Counted from the first letter of the stretch, positions 35,077 through 44,938 are shown. The stretch: 64,000 nt of DNA from DATGUN01 sp035301285 (GCA_035301285.1 DATGUN010000101.1:1-64000); one strand, 5' to 3'. A program made the numbers and translations. Notes: generated by a model from the sequence alone, not told the origin.

Positions 35077-35844
35077 TTAAAAAAACGTTTGTTGATGGAA
35101 AGTGCTTTCTCCAACAATAGTATTTTTCAAGGCACCAATCCCTTCAATTTCAGTTACAATTTCATCGCCATCATAAACAGGAACAGTTCCTTTTGGAGTA
35201 CCTGTTAATATCACATCATTTTCGTTCAATGTCATAAAACTGCTCAAATATGATATCAATGATGGAATATCGAATATCATATCGTTTGTTGTTCCGTTCT
35301 GTTTGAGTTTCCCGTTCACGTATGTTTTTAAAGTGAGATCCATGGGATTCTCCACCCATTGTGAGGGTACAAGCCATGGACCGATCGGCGTTAGCGTATC
35401 CCGGTTTTTCACACGTAAATTAGGGCGATAATAATTTTCTAGATAATCACGTACCGTATAATCGTTTGCAATTGAATATCCCTTGACATATGTGTATGCT
35501 TCTTCTTTTTTAATATCACGTCCACCTCTTGCGATAATCACTGCAAGTTCACACTCATAATGCATATTCTCGATTCCTGTCGGACGTTTCGTTTGTGCAT
35601 CATGTCCGATGAGTGCATTCGGACCTTTTAAAAATACAAGTGGCTCACTTGGTCGTTTAACAGCTATTTCAGAAGCATGATCCTGATAATTCAGCCCCAG
35701 TACAAAAATCGTCTGTGCTTCAATGGGCGGTAACCACACAACAGATGTTTTTTCGACTTGACGTCCATCATCAAGAAGCAGGGAACCATCATGTTCCACC
35801 GCTTCATGTACATTCCCGTATATAGCGACACGCGCGCGTTTCAC
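35077..35844 (-). CDS. hpaG: 4-hydroxyphenylacetate pathway isomerase/decarboxylase, C-terminal-type subunit (FAH family)
   Basis: 255-aa fumarylacetoacetate-hydrolase-fold enzyme. Marks: VLGLNYQDHASE, FLKGPNALIG, YECELAVIIARGGRDI with metal-binding Glu residues, GYSIANDYTVRDY and LTGTPKGTVPV. Together with the next gene product it corresponds to the two halves of E. coli HpaG, which decarboxylates 5-oxopent-3-ene-1,2,5-tricarboxylate. The GTG start overlaps the preceding stop (GTGA), so the two subunits are translationally coupled. Confidence 0.9.
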   Translation of the reverse strand: MKRARVAIYGNVHEAVEHDGSLLLDDGRQVEKTSVVWLPPIEAQTIFVLGLNYQDHASEIAVKRPSEPLVFLKGPNALIGHDAQTKRPTGIENMHYECELAVIIARGGRDIKKEEAYTYVKGYSIANDYTVRDYLENYYRPNLRVKNRDTLTPIGPWLVPSQWVENPMDLTLKTYVNGKLKQNGTTNDMIFDIPSLISYLSSFMTLNENDVILTGTPKGTVPVYDGDEIVTEIEGIGALKNTIVGESTFHQQTFF

Positions 35845-36629
35845 AAAACACCACCTCCGACGGCTGGTTCTGTTTCTTTTATGATCCGATTCTCCAATGA
35901 ACCTATCTCGTCAACATCAATCCGGACTGTATCGCCTACTTGTGCAATCGGAGCACCGTCAAATATACCTAATAGAAGTACATCACCTTCACGGAATGTC
36001 ATGAACGTACTGATCTCAGAGAGCAATGCAGACGCTTTACGAATGACCTGACTGGTATCAATGACCTGTTTCACGTTGTCATTGACAGATACACGTATCT
36101 TGATGTCATTTGGATCCGGAATCCTGTCTGACCTGACAATCCAGGGGCCGATCGGGCAAAATCCATCTCGTACTTTATTTTTGATGTTTGGCCGGTGAAA
36201 ATCATTGTGTTCAATACTGATGTCATTGACGATTGTATACCCTGCCACATATTCAAGGGCGTTTTCTGGAGTGACATTAACAGTTGTTTTTCTGATAATC
36301 ATGCCTAAAGTGCCGTTGACTTGGATTTCATCTTCTCCCTCTGGCATCGGAATATATTTTTTGTGAGCATTTACTGTATTAATCGGTTTGATGTACAGAA
36401 TAGGGTGAACTGGCGGGTGATGATAAGGTTCTTGATGAAATGTACTTTCCATTTTTTCTACATAATCTCTATCATTCATTAAAACACCGTAAATCGTCCC
36501 AGTACATGGAGCCTGGTACGACAAATCCTCTGGTTCATAATGAAGCCCATTGTAAATCAATGTATCTGATTCGAGTTCCATTTCCTTCATCTGCTTCGCA
36601 CCATCTACCATTACTTGGACACGCGTCAT
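35841..36629 (-). CDS. hpaG: 4-hydroxyphenylacetate pathway isomerase/decarboxylase, N-terminal-type subunit (FAH family)
   Basis: 262-aa partner of the previous gene. Marks: ILYIKPINTVNAHKKYIPMP, GYTIVNDISIEHNDFHRPNIKNK and LLLGIFDGAPIAQVGD in the FAH fold; some metal ligands differ from the other half, as seen in the bifunctional HpaG. The start at 36629 (MTRVQVMV) follows GGAGGGGAAAG. The 3' end overlaps hpaG C-subunit by four bases. The split arrangement is usual in Bacillales. Confidence 0.88.
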   Translation of the reverse strand: MTRVQVMVDGAKQMKEMELESDTLIYNGLHYEPEDLSYQAPCTGTIYGVLMNDRDYVEKMESTFHQEPYHHPPVHPILYIKPINTVNAHKKYIPMPEGEDEIQVNGTLGMIIRKTTVNVTPENALEYVAGYTIVNDISIEHNDFHRPNIKNKVRDGFCPIGPWIVRSDRIPDPNDIKIRVSVNDNVKQVIDTSQVIRKASALLSEISTFMTFREGDVLLLGIFDGAPIAQVGDTVRIDVDEIGSLENRIIKETEPAVGGGVL

Positions 36630-36723
36630 GACTCTTTCCCCTCCATTATGATGGTATGCGGAATATGTCTTTATGAAAATCTCTTTCAACGCACCCATAT
36701 CCCGCTACTCTTTCATTCAAAAC

Positions 36724-37971
36724 CTATTTCATTTCTATTAATAGTTGTTCCGGGTTCTCCATCCACTCGCTGAACCGATTGGTGAAACGGATCGCCATGG
36801 CGCCATCACACACACGATGATCAAACGACATTGATAGCGTCATGATGGAACGTATTTTGATCTCATTATCATCCATAACGACCGGCATTTTTTTCGTTTT
36901 ATGAAATGCGATAATACTCGTTTGTGGATGATTGATGATTGGTGTAGCCGCTGTTCCACCCAAGGGGCCAACGTTGCTCATGGTAAACGTGGCGCCTTGC
37001 ATTTCCTCTAAGGCTAATTCTCCGGACTGAGCCTTTTTTGTCAGCTCCTTAATTTCTGCATGGATCATCCGTATGCTTTTTTGCTCGACATGTTTTAAAA
37101 CGGGGACCAATAACCCTCTTTCAGTGTCTGTCGCCAGTCCGATATTGTAATAGTTGTAAGCGTGAATAACATCATTCTTCTCATCCAACTCACCGTTCAA
37201 TACCGGAAAATCCTGTAATGTGAGCGCAAGGGTCTTTACAAAAAAAGCGGCCATACTGATCGATTCACCATGATCTTTCAACCGATTCCGGATGATTGAT
37301 AGATTCGTCAAATCAATTTCGTCATAGTGAGTGACGTGTGGGATAGTCTCTACAGAACGGGTCATTTTTTGAGCGATTTGCTTGCGGATGCCTGTAAATG
37401 GAATTGTCGTCGACGTTTCTTCTATTTTCACATCCATCTGAGTGACTGGTTCTGATAGACTTACAGATTCTTTAAAGCGATGGATATCCTCTATGATGAC
37501 TCTCCCACCTGGCCCGGTTCCCTCGACTTTTTCGATATCGACATCATGTTCGCGGGCAACTTTTCTTGTATACGGAGCAGCTTTGATCCGTTTTGGAGGC
37601 TTCTTGATATCAGCCGGCGCATCTGCTTCAGCCACACCCACAGGGGATTGCAACGTCATCCCCGGACTTATGTCGTTTTCCAATGTATGCCTTTCACTCG
37701 GTTCCGTGATGTTCGATACGGGTGATGTATTGTCCATCACACCTTCTATTTCAAGCAAAACAGTTCCGACTGACACAACCGTTCCTTCTTCAACGTGGAT
37801 CGACTGAATCATTCCTTCAGCAGGTGATGGCAATTCGGCAACCATTTTATCTGTTTGTAATTCGACGAGCGGTTCGTCTATCTCAACATGGTCTCCTTTT
37901 GACACAAAATAACGAACAACTTCACCTTCTGTCATCCCTTCACCAATATCATGAAACTTGACTTCAATCAT
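36724..37971 (-). CDS. 2-oxo acid dehydrogenase E2 (dihydrolipoyl acyltransferase)
   Basis: 415-aa E2 subunit: lipoyl domain (residues 1-75, lipoyl Lys in LQTDKMVAELP), a proline-rich linker, a peripheral-subunit-binding domain (about 133-168, ending GGRVIIEDI) and the catalytic domain with FDHRVCDGAMA near the C-terminus. Such subunits need E1 and E3 partners, neither of which is in this operon. Position next to phenylalanine dehydrogenase suggests a complex acting on phenylpyruvate-type oxo acids, with E1/E3 borrowed from elsewhere. Start follows AAGGAGG. Confidence 0.88.
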   Translation of the reverse strand: MIEVKFHDIGEGMTEGEVVRYFVSKGDHVEIDEPLVELQTDKMVAELPSPAEGMIQSIHVEEGTVVSVGTVLLEIEGVMDNTSPVSNITEPSERHTLENDISPGMTLQSPVGVAEADAPADIKKPPKRIKAAPYTRKVAREHDVDIEKVEGTGPGGRVIIEDIHRFKESVSLSEPVTQMDVKIEETSTTIPFTGIRKQIAQKMTRSVETIPHVTHYDEIDLTNLSIIRNRLKDHGESISMAAFFVKTLALTLQDFPVLNGELDEKNDVIHAYNYYNIGLATDTERGLLVPVLKHVEQKSIRMIHAEIKELTKKAQSGELALEEMQGATFTMSNVGPLGGTAATPIINHPQTSIIAFHKTKKMPVVMDDNEIKIRSIMTLSMSFDHRVCDGAMAIRFTNRFSEWMENPEQLLIEMK

Positions 37972-38004
37972 GACGAACCTCCTTTCTGTTTCATATATTC
38001 AGCA

Positions 38005-39141
38005 TTATTCTTTAATATGCCACTTAGGTCTTTGTTTTCTACTATAGAAGTTATTGCGGGTGGCCTGTTCTGTAAGTCGTTTTTCACATTTCAAATTAGC
38101 GGATTCAACTGTTGACACACCTGCCAATTGGGCATGCTCATAGATTTTCAGCAAGATATCTTTGATCGCTTTTACTTTCAGTAGGACGCGTTCTTCATTC
38201 GGACCATACAATTCATCTGCAACCTGAATCAAACCTCCCATATTCACGATATAATCCGGTGCATATATGATCCCTGTTTCATGGAGTCGCTTGCCATCCT
38301 CGGCACTATCCAGTTGATTATTTGCCGAACCGACGACAGCTTTCACTTTCAATTTTTTGATCGATTGTTCATTCATCACGCCACCCATCGCACAAGGAAT
38401 GAGAATATCCGCATCCGTCTCTAAAATGGCATTATTCGGAACAACTTCCACATCCCCTTTGCGATTTTCAGCTTCTCTTTGAATGCTTGTAATCGCCTGG
38501 TTATCGATATCTGCTACATAAATGTAAGCACCGGCATCCAATAATTTAAGAGCAACTTTATAGCCGACTTTTCCTAATCCTTGGATGGCATATGTTTTTC
38601 CAGCTAATGTAGACGTTCCGAACAAAAATTCATTAGTTGCCTCCAGGCTGTAAACAACCCCGTGAGAAGTCGGGATGGAAGAATCTCCTCCCCCACCATA
38701 TGCTTCCGGTATCCCATTGATGAAATTCGTTTCTTTGGTAGCATGGACAAAATCATCCATTGTCGTCCCCATATCTGTTCCAGTATAGAATCGCCCATTG
38801 AGTGAGTCGACAAATTGTCCATAAGCACGAAATAGAGCGCTTGACTTTTCTGTTTTCGGATCACCGATAATGACACCCTTTGCCCCTCCGAAATCTATAT
38901 CAGCAGCAGCGCATTTATACGTCATGCCTTCTGATAAACGCAGTGCATCATTTAATGCGGCATCGACACTTTCATAAGGGTGCATTCTTGTCCCGCCCAA
39001 ACCAGGTCCAAGTGTTGTATCATGAATGGCAATGATCGCTTTTAACCCTGTGTCAGGATCGTTACAGTACATGACTTGTTCATGGTTTGCGATTTTTTGA
39101 AACATATCAAGCTGATGCGATGTTTTTTCCATCGGTTGCAT
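38005..39141 (-). CDS. pdh: phenylalanine dehydrogenase (Glu/Leu/Phe/Val dehydrogenase family)
   Basis: 378-aa NAD-dependent enzyme that deaminates phenylalanine to phenylpyruvate. Resemblance is closer to PheDH than to leucine dehydrogenase: MTYKCAAADIDFGGAKG, FVDSLNGRFYTGTDMGT, YGGGGDSSIPT, and a C-terminus in RPKW. The catalytic Lys are in TYKCAAAD and GGAKG; the nucleotide loop is GLGKVGYK. Starts after GGGAGG. It introduces the amino acid into the aromatic operon. Confidence 0.85.
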   Translation of the reverse strand: MQPMEKTSHQLDMFQKIANHEQVMYCNDPDTGLKAIIAIHDTTLGPGLGGTRMHPYESVDAALNDALRLSEGMTYKCAAADIDFGGAKGVIIGDPKTEKSSALFRAYGQFVDSLNGRFYTGTDMGTTMDDFVHATKETNFINGIPEAYGGGGDSSIPTSHGVVYSLEATNEFLFGTSTLAGKTYAIQGLGKVGYKVALKLLDAGAYIYVADIDNQAITSIQREAENRKGDVEVVPNNAILETDADILIPCAMGGVMNEQSIKKLKVKAVVGSANNQLDSAEDGKRLHETGIIYAPDYIVNMGGLIQVADELYGPNEERVLLKVKAIKDILLKIYEHAQLAGVSTVESANLKCEKRLTEQATRNNFYSRKQRPKWHIKE

Positions 39142-39221
39142 TTATATTCCTCCCAATAAAGGATTTGCGTTATAGCAAAGGTGTTAGGATAGGCGATACA
39201 AATAATTATGCCTGGCGTCAC

Positions 39222-39698
39222 CTACTTCACTTTTTCGTAAGATTGAAGCTGTTTATAAGTCCCTCCGAAAAAAGTTAACGGATCCCCTTCATTCAAACGA
39301 ACATCCGTAACTTTTCCGATATATAGAGTGTGATCGCCAGCAAGGACTGCATCATGCACATCACAAGTTAAATTGACCAGTGAGTCTTGAATCGTAGGCA
39401 TTCCATTAAACCAATTGAAATCAATATCCATCCGTTCTTCTTTTTGACCTGCAAAATAGGCCGATAGATCATGTTGTGTTTCATTCAGAATACTGACCGC
39501 AAATGTTTGTGACATTTGTATATATTTTTTCAAATGTGCGTTCCCATCCACTGATATCAAAACCAGTTTCGGATTCAAAGAAACCGACATAAAAGCATTT
39601 GCAGTCATTCCGCGCACGGTATCACCTGATTTTGCCGTAATCACAGTAACACCTGTTGCAAATTTTCCCATAGCTTTGCGAAACGTCCGGTCGTCCAT
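39222..39698 (-). CDS. hpaC: flavin reductase, HpaC-type
   Basis: 158-aa flavin reductase-like protein that supplies reduced FAD to the HpaB oxygenase. FRKAMGKFATGVTVIT and GMTANAFMSVSLNPKLVLISV are family marks. AAGGAGGG precedes the ATG. Belongs to the two-component 4-hydroxyphenylacetate 3-hydroxylase with hpaB, two genes upstream. Confidence 0.9.
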   Translation of the reverse strand: MDDRTFRKAMGKFATGVTVITAKSGDTVRGMTANAFMSVSLNPKLVLISVDGNAHLKKYIQMSQTFAVSILNETQHDLSAYFAGQKEERMDIDFNWFNGMPTIQDSLVNLTCDVHDAVLAGDHTLYIGKVTDVRLNEGDPLTFFGGTYKQLQSYEKVK

Positions 39699-39810
39699 AT
39701 GAACACCCTCCTTACTTTCAATAGTTTAAAGTAAAATGACGTATACGCTGCTTTCATCTTTTTTTCAGGATGTATACACCTGGCTTATTTATTAACATTG
39801 AATCATTCAC

Positions 39811-40794
39811 TTAAATGACAAACGTCGGTTTATGTTGCTTTAATTTCGCTTTGGCAGGGGCAATTGTTTGACCAGTATGCACATCAAGCACTTCTGACGC
39901 TTCATGAAACCAGCAGTCAGGTGCCGCATGCCCCCAGAACGTTTGCCGCATCGGATCGTTTATGTCCCATCGAATCGGTTTGAAATCGGCATCACTTGTT
40001 AAATAATCTCCGTTATACAATTCAACACGATGACCATCGGGATCACGGATATATAAGAAAAAAGCGTTGGAAAGACCGTGCCTCCCTGGTCCCCTTTCGA
40101 TGGAATCCCCATAGCCCAATGATGCCAATACATCACAGGCATGAATCAATGCAAGCGGATCGGGAAGCGTAAAGCCAATATGATGTAGCCGGGGTCCCTT
40201 TCCATTCATGAAGGCTACATCATGGACCGTATGCTTCCGATGCAACCAAATCGCCCATGTATCCCCATCTTCTGTATCTGTGTATTCTGAACAAGAAAAG
40301 CCTAGCTCTTTTTCGTAAAATTGGCTGATTTTCCCGACATCCGTCACCAAACAGTTAAAATGATCGATTCGCTGCATACGTGAGCCTCTGTACAAATCAT
40401 ATCGCTGAAGCAGGCGTTCGACATCATCCATTTCAACAAAAAATTCCAACGGCAGTCCGGCCGGGTCCTGAACACGAAAAGAGGTACCAAGTGCATGTTG
40501 CGTCCCTTTTTCCAACCATCTAACAGAAAATCCATTTTCAACAAACACTTCCGATAGCGCTTTCATTTTCACATCAGTAGCCACTTTATAACTTATCGCT
40601 TCAACAACTGGCCCAGCCGCTTCTTTGAGTACCAAACTATGATGTGTATGTTCCTCCAGACCGCGTAGATAGATACAATCACCCATTTGTTCTGTTTCAA
40701 TGAAACCGAGTGCATCAACATAAAACCTTCGCGACGCTTGTAAATCTGTCACGTGCAGTACGACCCGTGCCGCACGTATAATTCCAGCATCCAT
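39811..40794 (-). CDS. hpaD: 3,4-dihydroxyphenylacetate 2,3-dioxygenase
   Basis: 327-aa extradiol ring-cleavage dioxygenase of the vicinal oxygen chelate superfamily, metal-dependent (Mn or Fe). The metal ligands are the His in IDHFNCLV, the His in LHHIGFTLPDP and the Glu in HRVELYNGDY. Two VOC modules are seen (about 1-130 and 140-290). It opens homoprotocatechuate to the semialdehyde oxidised by HpaE. Start follows GGGGGAG. Confidence 0.93.
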   Translation of the reverse strand: MDAGIIRAARVVLHVTDLQASRRFYVDALGFIETEQMGDCIYLRGLEEHTHHSLVLKEAAGPVVEAISYKVATDVKMKALSEVFVENGFSVRWLEKGTQHALGTSFRVQDPAGLPLEFFVEMDDVERLLQRYDLYRGSRMQRIDHFNCLVTDVGKISQFYEKELGFSCSEYTDTEDGDTWAIWLHRKHTVHDVAFMNGKGPRLHHIGFTLPDPLALIHACDVLASLGYGDSIERGPGRHGLSNAFFLYIRDPDGHRVELYNGDYLTSDADFKPIRWDINDPMRQTFWGHAAPDCWFHEASEVLDVHTGQTIAPAKAKLKQHKPTFVI

Positions 40795-40877
40795 CAGTAC
40801 TCCCCCTTGTCATTTAGTCTATGACGTTCGAAGGGTATTTGCTCATGGTGACATAAAACACTGAGTAATCGACTGCA

Positions 40878-42335
40878 TTATTTAACCTTTGTCGTTTGCT
40901 TCAAAAAATCGGTGATGTTGTCCTTATAACCTTCTTTATCATAGCCATCAAAATAGGTCATCCCCATCTTTATTGGATCCCCGAAGAAATAATATTCGTA
41001 ATGTGTCTGTCTGGCACCGAACGAACTCATTGTCAGATCCCACGCCAAACGGAATAGCTGTACACGTTCATATCCCTCAAGGTTTTTACCTTGGAGACCT
41101 CTGTGGATGATCGGCCCGATTTCATGATGTTCAAAATCCGCTTCTGTCGGTATGCCCATCAATCCGGACGCACCCAATATACGGACGATTTCCGTCATAC
41201 GCGGATAAATTCTCGGGAACCAATTTCTTGCGGCATCAAGCGGTTTAAAATCAGGTGTCATTGTGCCAGATTGATCCAAAGTGGCATTATGTTCTGCCCG
41301 ATATAGATGGGAACGCATCGTTTCCAAATTCAGCATGATTTCAGTCCCTTTATCTTTCACATGCTGGAATCCATCAATGCCGATCGCATCCATGACACTC
41401 AGGACAACCCCTAAAATGAATTCCGTTTTCACGATATTTTTTGCGACAACTTGGTGTGCCATATGGACAATGGCATTCGTATCAGCAAAAGCTTTATTGC
41501 AAACCGTCGAGTTTCCACAAATGAAGACACGTTCCCATGGGACAAAGACATGATTGAAAGATACGATTGTATCGCCTTCTTCAAACCGTGCCCCCAAAGG
41601 ATGATCCCAAGGATTCCCATCATGTTCAAATGATTCACGACTGATGAATGTCAATCCTTCTGTATTATTCGGGATGGCGAACGCAAGTGAATAAGGATCA
41701 TCTAGCTCCCCTGCCTTTTTCACGGTTGATGGAAATACAAGAATCTCATCTGTAATCGCTCCTTGCGTTGCCAACAGGCGTATACCATCTACTATAATTC
41801 CATCCGAACGTTCCTCAACAAGATGCAAGGCAACATTTGCATCTTTCTGTGCATGCTGCATTTTTGCCCGGTTAACTTGCGGATGAATCAACGTATGGGT
41901 AAAACTGATGTCGTTCTCACGTGCATATTCATAAAAATCCCGTGCATTTTCTGCAAATCGTGGATCGGCTTCTCCAAAAACGTGATTGTTCATCCCCGTC
42001 GCCATCAACTCACTATTTAAATAATCTGGTGAACGGCCAAGCATACCGCCGGATGTTTTGGCCCATTCCGTCATCGCCTCCCTTCTTGCGATTAATTCAT
42101 CAATTGTTGTCGGTTGCATAAACGTCTTTCCGACATGATTTCCACTTGTCGGCGATGTATACAGCATCTTTTCTTGTTTTTCATATTGAAGATCATACAA
42201 ATAGGCCATGGACCGGATGACATTTCTGAAAGCTGGATGTTCCGTAACGTCATCAACACGTTCCCCATGAATATAGACATTATTATTCGCCTTCTTCAAC
42301 CTTTCGATATACTCTTTCCCTGTTTTAGCCGGCAT
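40878..42335 (-). CDS. hpaB: 4-hydroxyphenylacetate 3-monooxygenase, oxygenase component
   Basis: 485-aa flavin monooxygenase that hydroxylates 4-hydroxyphenylacetate to homoprotocatechuate. Family segments include SYLYDLQYE, TSPTSGNHVGKTFMQPTTI, LNSELMATGMNNHVFG, VNRAKMQHAQKD and ITRPGEL-like VPWERVFICG. The first ATG (42344) is adjacent to AAGGGG; ATG at 42335 has normal spacing and is preferred. It lies 21 bases after hpaE's stop. Confidence 0.93.
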   Translation of the reverse strand: MPAKTGKEYIERLKKANNNVYIHGERVDDVTEHPAFRNVIRSMAYLYDLQYEKQEKMLYTSPTSGNHVGKTFMQPTTIDELIARREAMTEWAKTSGGMLGRSPDYLNSELMATGMNNHVFGEADPRFAENARDFYEYARENDISFTHTLIHPQVNRAKMQHAQKDANVALHLVEERSDGIIVDGIRLLATQGAITDEILVFPSTVKKAGELDDPYSLAFAIPNNTEGLTFISRESFEHDGNPWDHPLGARFEEGDTIVSFNHVFVPWERVFICGNSTVCNKAFADTNAIVHMAHQVVAKNIVKTEFILGVVLSVMDAIGIDGFQHVKDKGTEIMLNLETMRSHLYRAEHNATLDQSGTMTPDFKPLDAARNWFPRIYPRMTEIVRILGASGLMGIPTEADFEHHEIGPIIHRGLQGKNLEGYERVQLFRLAWDLTMSSFGARQTHYEYYFFGDPIKMGMTYFDGYDKEGYKDNITDFLKQTTKVK

Positions 42336-42356
42336 CGTGATCATCCCCTTGATAAG

Positions 42357-43850
42357 TTATTTATTTTCTTTTCCGAACTGTGGTATTGCATGATTTTCTA
42401 ATGAAACATGAATCGCCTTTGGTTCAGTATAAAACTCGAGTATGGCATAATGACCACCTTCTCTTCCTATCCCGCTTGCTTTCATTCCCCCGAAAGGTAT
42501 CCGTAAGTCCCTGACATTTTGTGCATTGATCCAAAGCATCCCGGCATCGACTGCCTGTGCTACACGATGACCTTTCTTGATATCATTTGTCCACACATAA
42601 CCTGCCAAACCATATTGTGTATCATTTGCAAGCTGGATGGCTTCCGCTTCGGTTTGAAAAGTCATCACTGACATGACAGGGCCAAATATCTCCTCTTGGG
42701 AAGAGCGCATATCGTTGGTAGCATTCAGCAGTAATGTCGGCGGGACAAAATTTCCCTGTCTTAAATCATTCGACATTTTACCTTGAACAACTTCACATCC
42801 TTCCTGTTCTGCCATATCAACATAAGAAGTCACTTTCTCATAATGTCCTTTATCAATTAACGGACCAAGCTCTGTCTCACCATCCATTGGATCACCCATT
42901 TTTATATTTCCAATGCGTTCTTTCAGTTTTTCAATGAACGTATCCTTGATATCTTCTTGTAGAAACACTCTGGAATTAGCCGTACAACGTTCACCGTTAA
43001 ATGAGAAAATTCCCCAAACCGCAGCATCCAGCGCTCTTTCCATATCTGCATCATCAAAGACAATGAGCGGTGATTTTCCTCCAAGTTCCATTGATGTCTT
43101 CTTAAGGGAGTCTGCTGCATTCTTTATGATTGTTTTTCCTGTCACTGTCTCTCCCGTAAAGGAAATCGCCTTCACTTTATGGTTATGGACCAAAGCCTCC
43201 CCTGCTATTTCGCCATAACCATGGACAACATTAAATACACCACGCGGTAACTCTGCCTGATCGATTATTTCCGCCAACCGATTGGCACTTAAAGGGGACA
43301 ATTCTGCTGGTTTTAAAACAACGGTATTCCCTGTAGCAAGTGCTGGGGCTACCTTCCATGTGGTAAGCATGAACGGTGCATTCCAGGGAGTGATCAAGCC
43401 TACTGCTCCGAGTGGTTTATAAACGGCATAATTCATGAAGTCCTCATCGACCATATAAGCATCTCCGTGCATACGTGTTTGCACCATTCTTGAATAAAAA
43501 CGGAAATTCTCCGCAGCCCTTGACACCATTTTCCGTGTTTGACGGATGGGTAAGCCTGTATCCAATGATTCGAGATGTGCAATCTCTTCTACATCTGCAT
43601 CGATCAAGTCAGCGATTCGTTCAATGTAAGTCATGCGCTCTTTCAACTTCATTTTTCCCCATGGGCCATGGTGAAAAGCTTTATTCGCTGCCTCAACGGC
43701 TTTATCGATATCGGTCCCATCCCCTTTTGACACATAATGTGTTATTTCATTTGTATAAGGGTTCCGGTTTTCAAATGATTCCAATTTTTCTGCTGACATG
43801 AATGTTCCATTTACAAATAATTTAACATCATTGACGTGATGATGATCCAT
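42357..43850 (-). CDS. hpaE: 5-carboxymethyl-2-hydroxymuconate semialdehyde dehydrogenase
   Basis: 497-aa NAD-dependent aldehyde dehydrogenase. Catalytic Glu in SMELGGKSPLIV, catalytic Cys in FNGERCTANSRVF, NAD motif FTGETVTGKTI. HpaE is the expected reader of a homoprotocatechuate ring-cleavage product, and its place between hpaB and the aldolase gene supports this. A closely related betaine or GABA aldehyde function cannot be excluded from sequence alone. Confidence 0.88.
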   Translation of the reverse strand: MDHHHVNDVKLFVNGTFMSAEKLESFENRNPYTNEITHYVSKGDGTDIDKAVEAANKAFHHGPWGKMKLKERMTYIERIADLIDADVEEIAHLESLDTGLPIRQTRKMVSRAAENFRFYSRMVQTRMHGDAYMVDEDFMNYAVYKPLGAVGLITPWNAPFMLTTWKVAPALATGNTVVLKPAELSPLSANRLAEIIDQAELPRGVFNVVHGYGEIAGEALVHNHKVKAISFTGETVTGKTIIKNAADSLKKTSMELGGKSPLIVFDDADMERALDAAVWGIFSFNGERCTANSRVFLQEDIKDTFIEKLKERIGNIKMGDPMDGETELGPLIDKGHYEKVTSYVDMAEQEGCEVVQGKMSNDLRQGNFVPPTLLLNATNDMRSSQEEIFGPVMSVMTFQTEAEAIQLANDTQYGLAGYVWTNDIKKGHRVAQAVDAGMLWINAQNVRDLRIPFGGMKASGIGREGGHYAILEFYTEPKAIHVSLENHAIPQFGKENK

Positions 43851-43951
43851 TTAGTCACCTTCTTCATATCATAATAGATTCGGAAGTCATACGTATTTTT
43901 ACAACAATGACTCCTTGATGTGTTATCTCTCCTTTTATATAAATTTTGATC

Positions 43952-44854
43952 TTATAGCAGTTTATAATCTTGTAATATAGAGTAAATTTCTTGTTGGACT
44001 TTTTCGGTAGGAACATCTAGAGGTTTTCGTAGTATCGGTTTGATCTTACCCATCATGCCTAATGCGGCTTTAGCGGGTGCAGGATTCGTATCACGGAATA
44101 AAACGTCATTTAAAGGCATCAGTCCATAATGACTATCTTGAGCACCTCTCACATCACCTTCCATCCATAAATCATAGACCCGGGCGACCTGACTCGGGGC
44201 AACATTGGCCGTTGCGCTGATGTGACCGGCTCCTCCGATAGCAAGCATCGGGTAACATAATACTTCTATCCCTGAATAAAGATTGAAATTCCGGCCACAT
44301 TTCAGTAATACTTTGTTGACGTGTTCGAAATCTTTATTCGACTCTTTGACACCAATGATATTGTCGCAATCCGTTGCAAGTTCAGCAATTGTATCCGCTT
44401 CCAAATTTACCGCCGTCCGACCGGGGATATTGTATAAGATGATGGGGATCTCCACAGAGTCGGCTATTTGTTTGAAGTGCTTATACAAGGCATGCTGATT
44501 GGGTTTGTTATAATACGGTACAATAACAAGTGCACCGTCCGCTCCCATGTCTTCGGCAGCTTTTGTCATCCTGAGGGTTTCGTCATGATTGGTCGATCCT
44601 GTTCCCGGAACGAAAGGGACTCTGCCATTCACTGTCCTGCAAGCCGTTTGCATCACATTTATACGCTCACTGATAGTCATCGAGCTAGGCTCACCCGATG
44701 TTCCCGTTACAGATATCCCATGACTGCCATTGTCAATTTGCCATTCAATGAGTTCCTGAAATTTTTCGAAGTCAATGCTCTCATCTTCATGAAAGGGGGT
44801 AATCACTGGTGCAATGGAGCCTCTCAAACGTTCTTTCGCATCAGCAAAATCCAT
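43952..44854 (-). CDS. DapA-family aldolase/lyase, probable pathway aldolase
   Basis: 300-aa class I (Schiff base) aldolase of the dihydrodipicolinate synthase superfamily. The lysine is in IIGVKESNKD, the Tyr in IVPYYNKP, and the Arg in YNIPGRTAVN; GTSGEPSS replaces the DapA GTTGE. Being first in the aromatic operon, with its own promoter, it more probably cleaves the C7 diacid (the HpaI role) than makes dihydrodipicolinate. ATG at 44854 follows GGAGGTA; a longer start lacks homology. Confidence 0.8.
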   Translation of the reverse strand: MDFADAKERLRGSIAPVITPFHEDESIDFEKFQELIEWQIDNGSHGISVTGTSGEPSSMTISERINVMQTACRTVNGRVPFVPGTGSTNHDETLRMTKAAEDMGADGALVIVPYYNKPNQHALYKHFKQIADSVEIPIILYNIPGRTAVNLEADTIAELATDCDNIIGVKESNKDFEHVNKVLLKCGRNFNLYSGIEVLCYPMLAIGGAGHISATANVAPSQVARVYDLWMEGDVRGAQDSHYGLMPLNDVLFRDTNPAPAKAALGMMGKIKPILRKPLDVPTEKVQQEIYSILQDYKLL

Positions 44855-44907
44855 GAAACGTACCTCCATCCAGTTATATTCAATCAATATTAATTTTTCT
44901 AACAATT

Positions 44908-44938
44908 AAATCATATACGATTTCAAATATGATGTCAA
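44908..44938 (-). promoter_or_regulatory. aromatic operon promoter with GntR-type operator
   Basis: On the minus strand TTGACA (44933-44938), a 17-bp spacer and TATGAT (44910-44915): a near-perfect sigma-A promoter. AAATCGTATATGATTT (44908-44923) is a 16-bp palindrome, one base from perfect, covering the -10. It lies 50 bases before the aldolase start. Confidence 0.8.
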
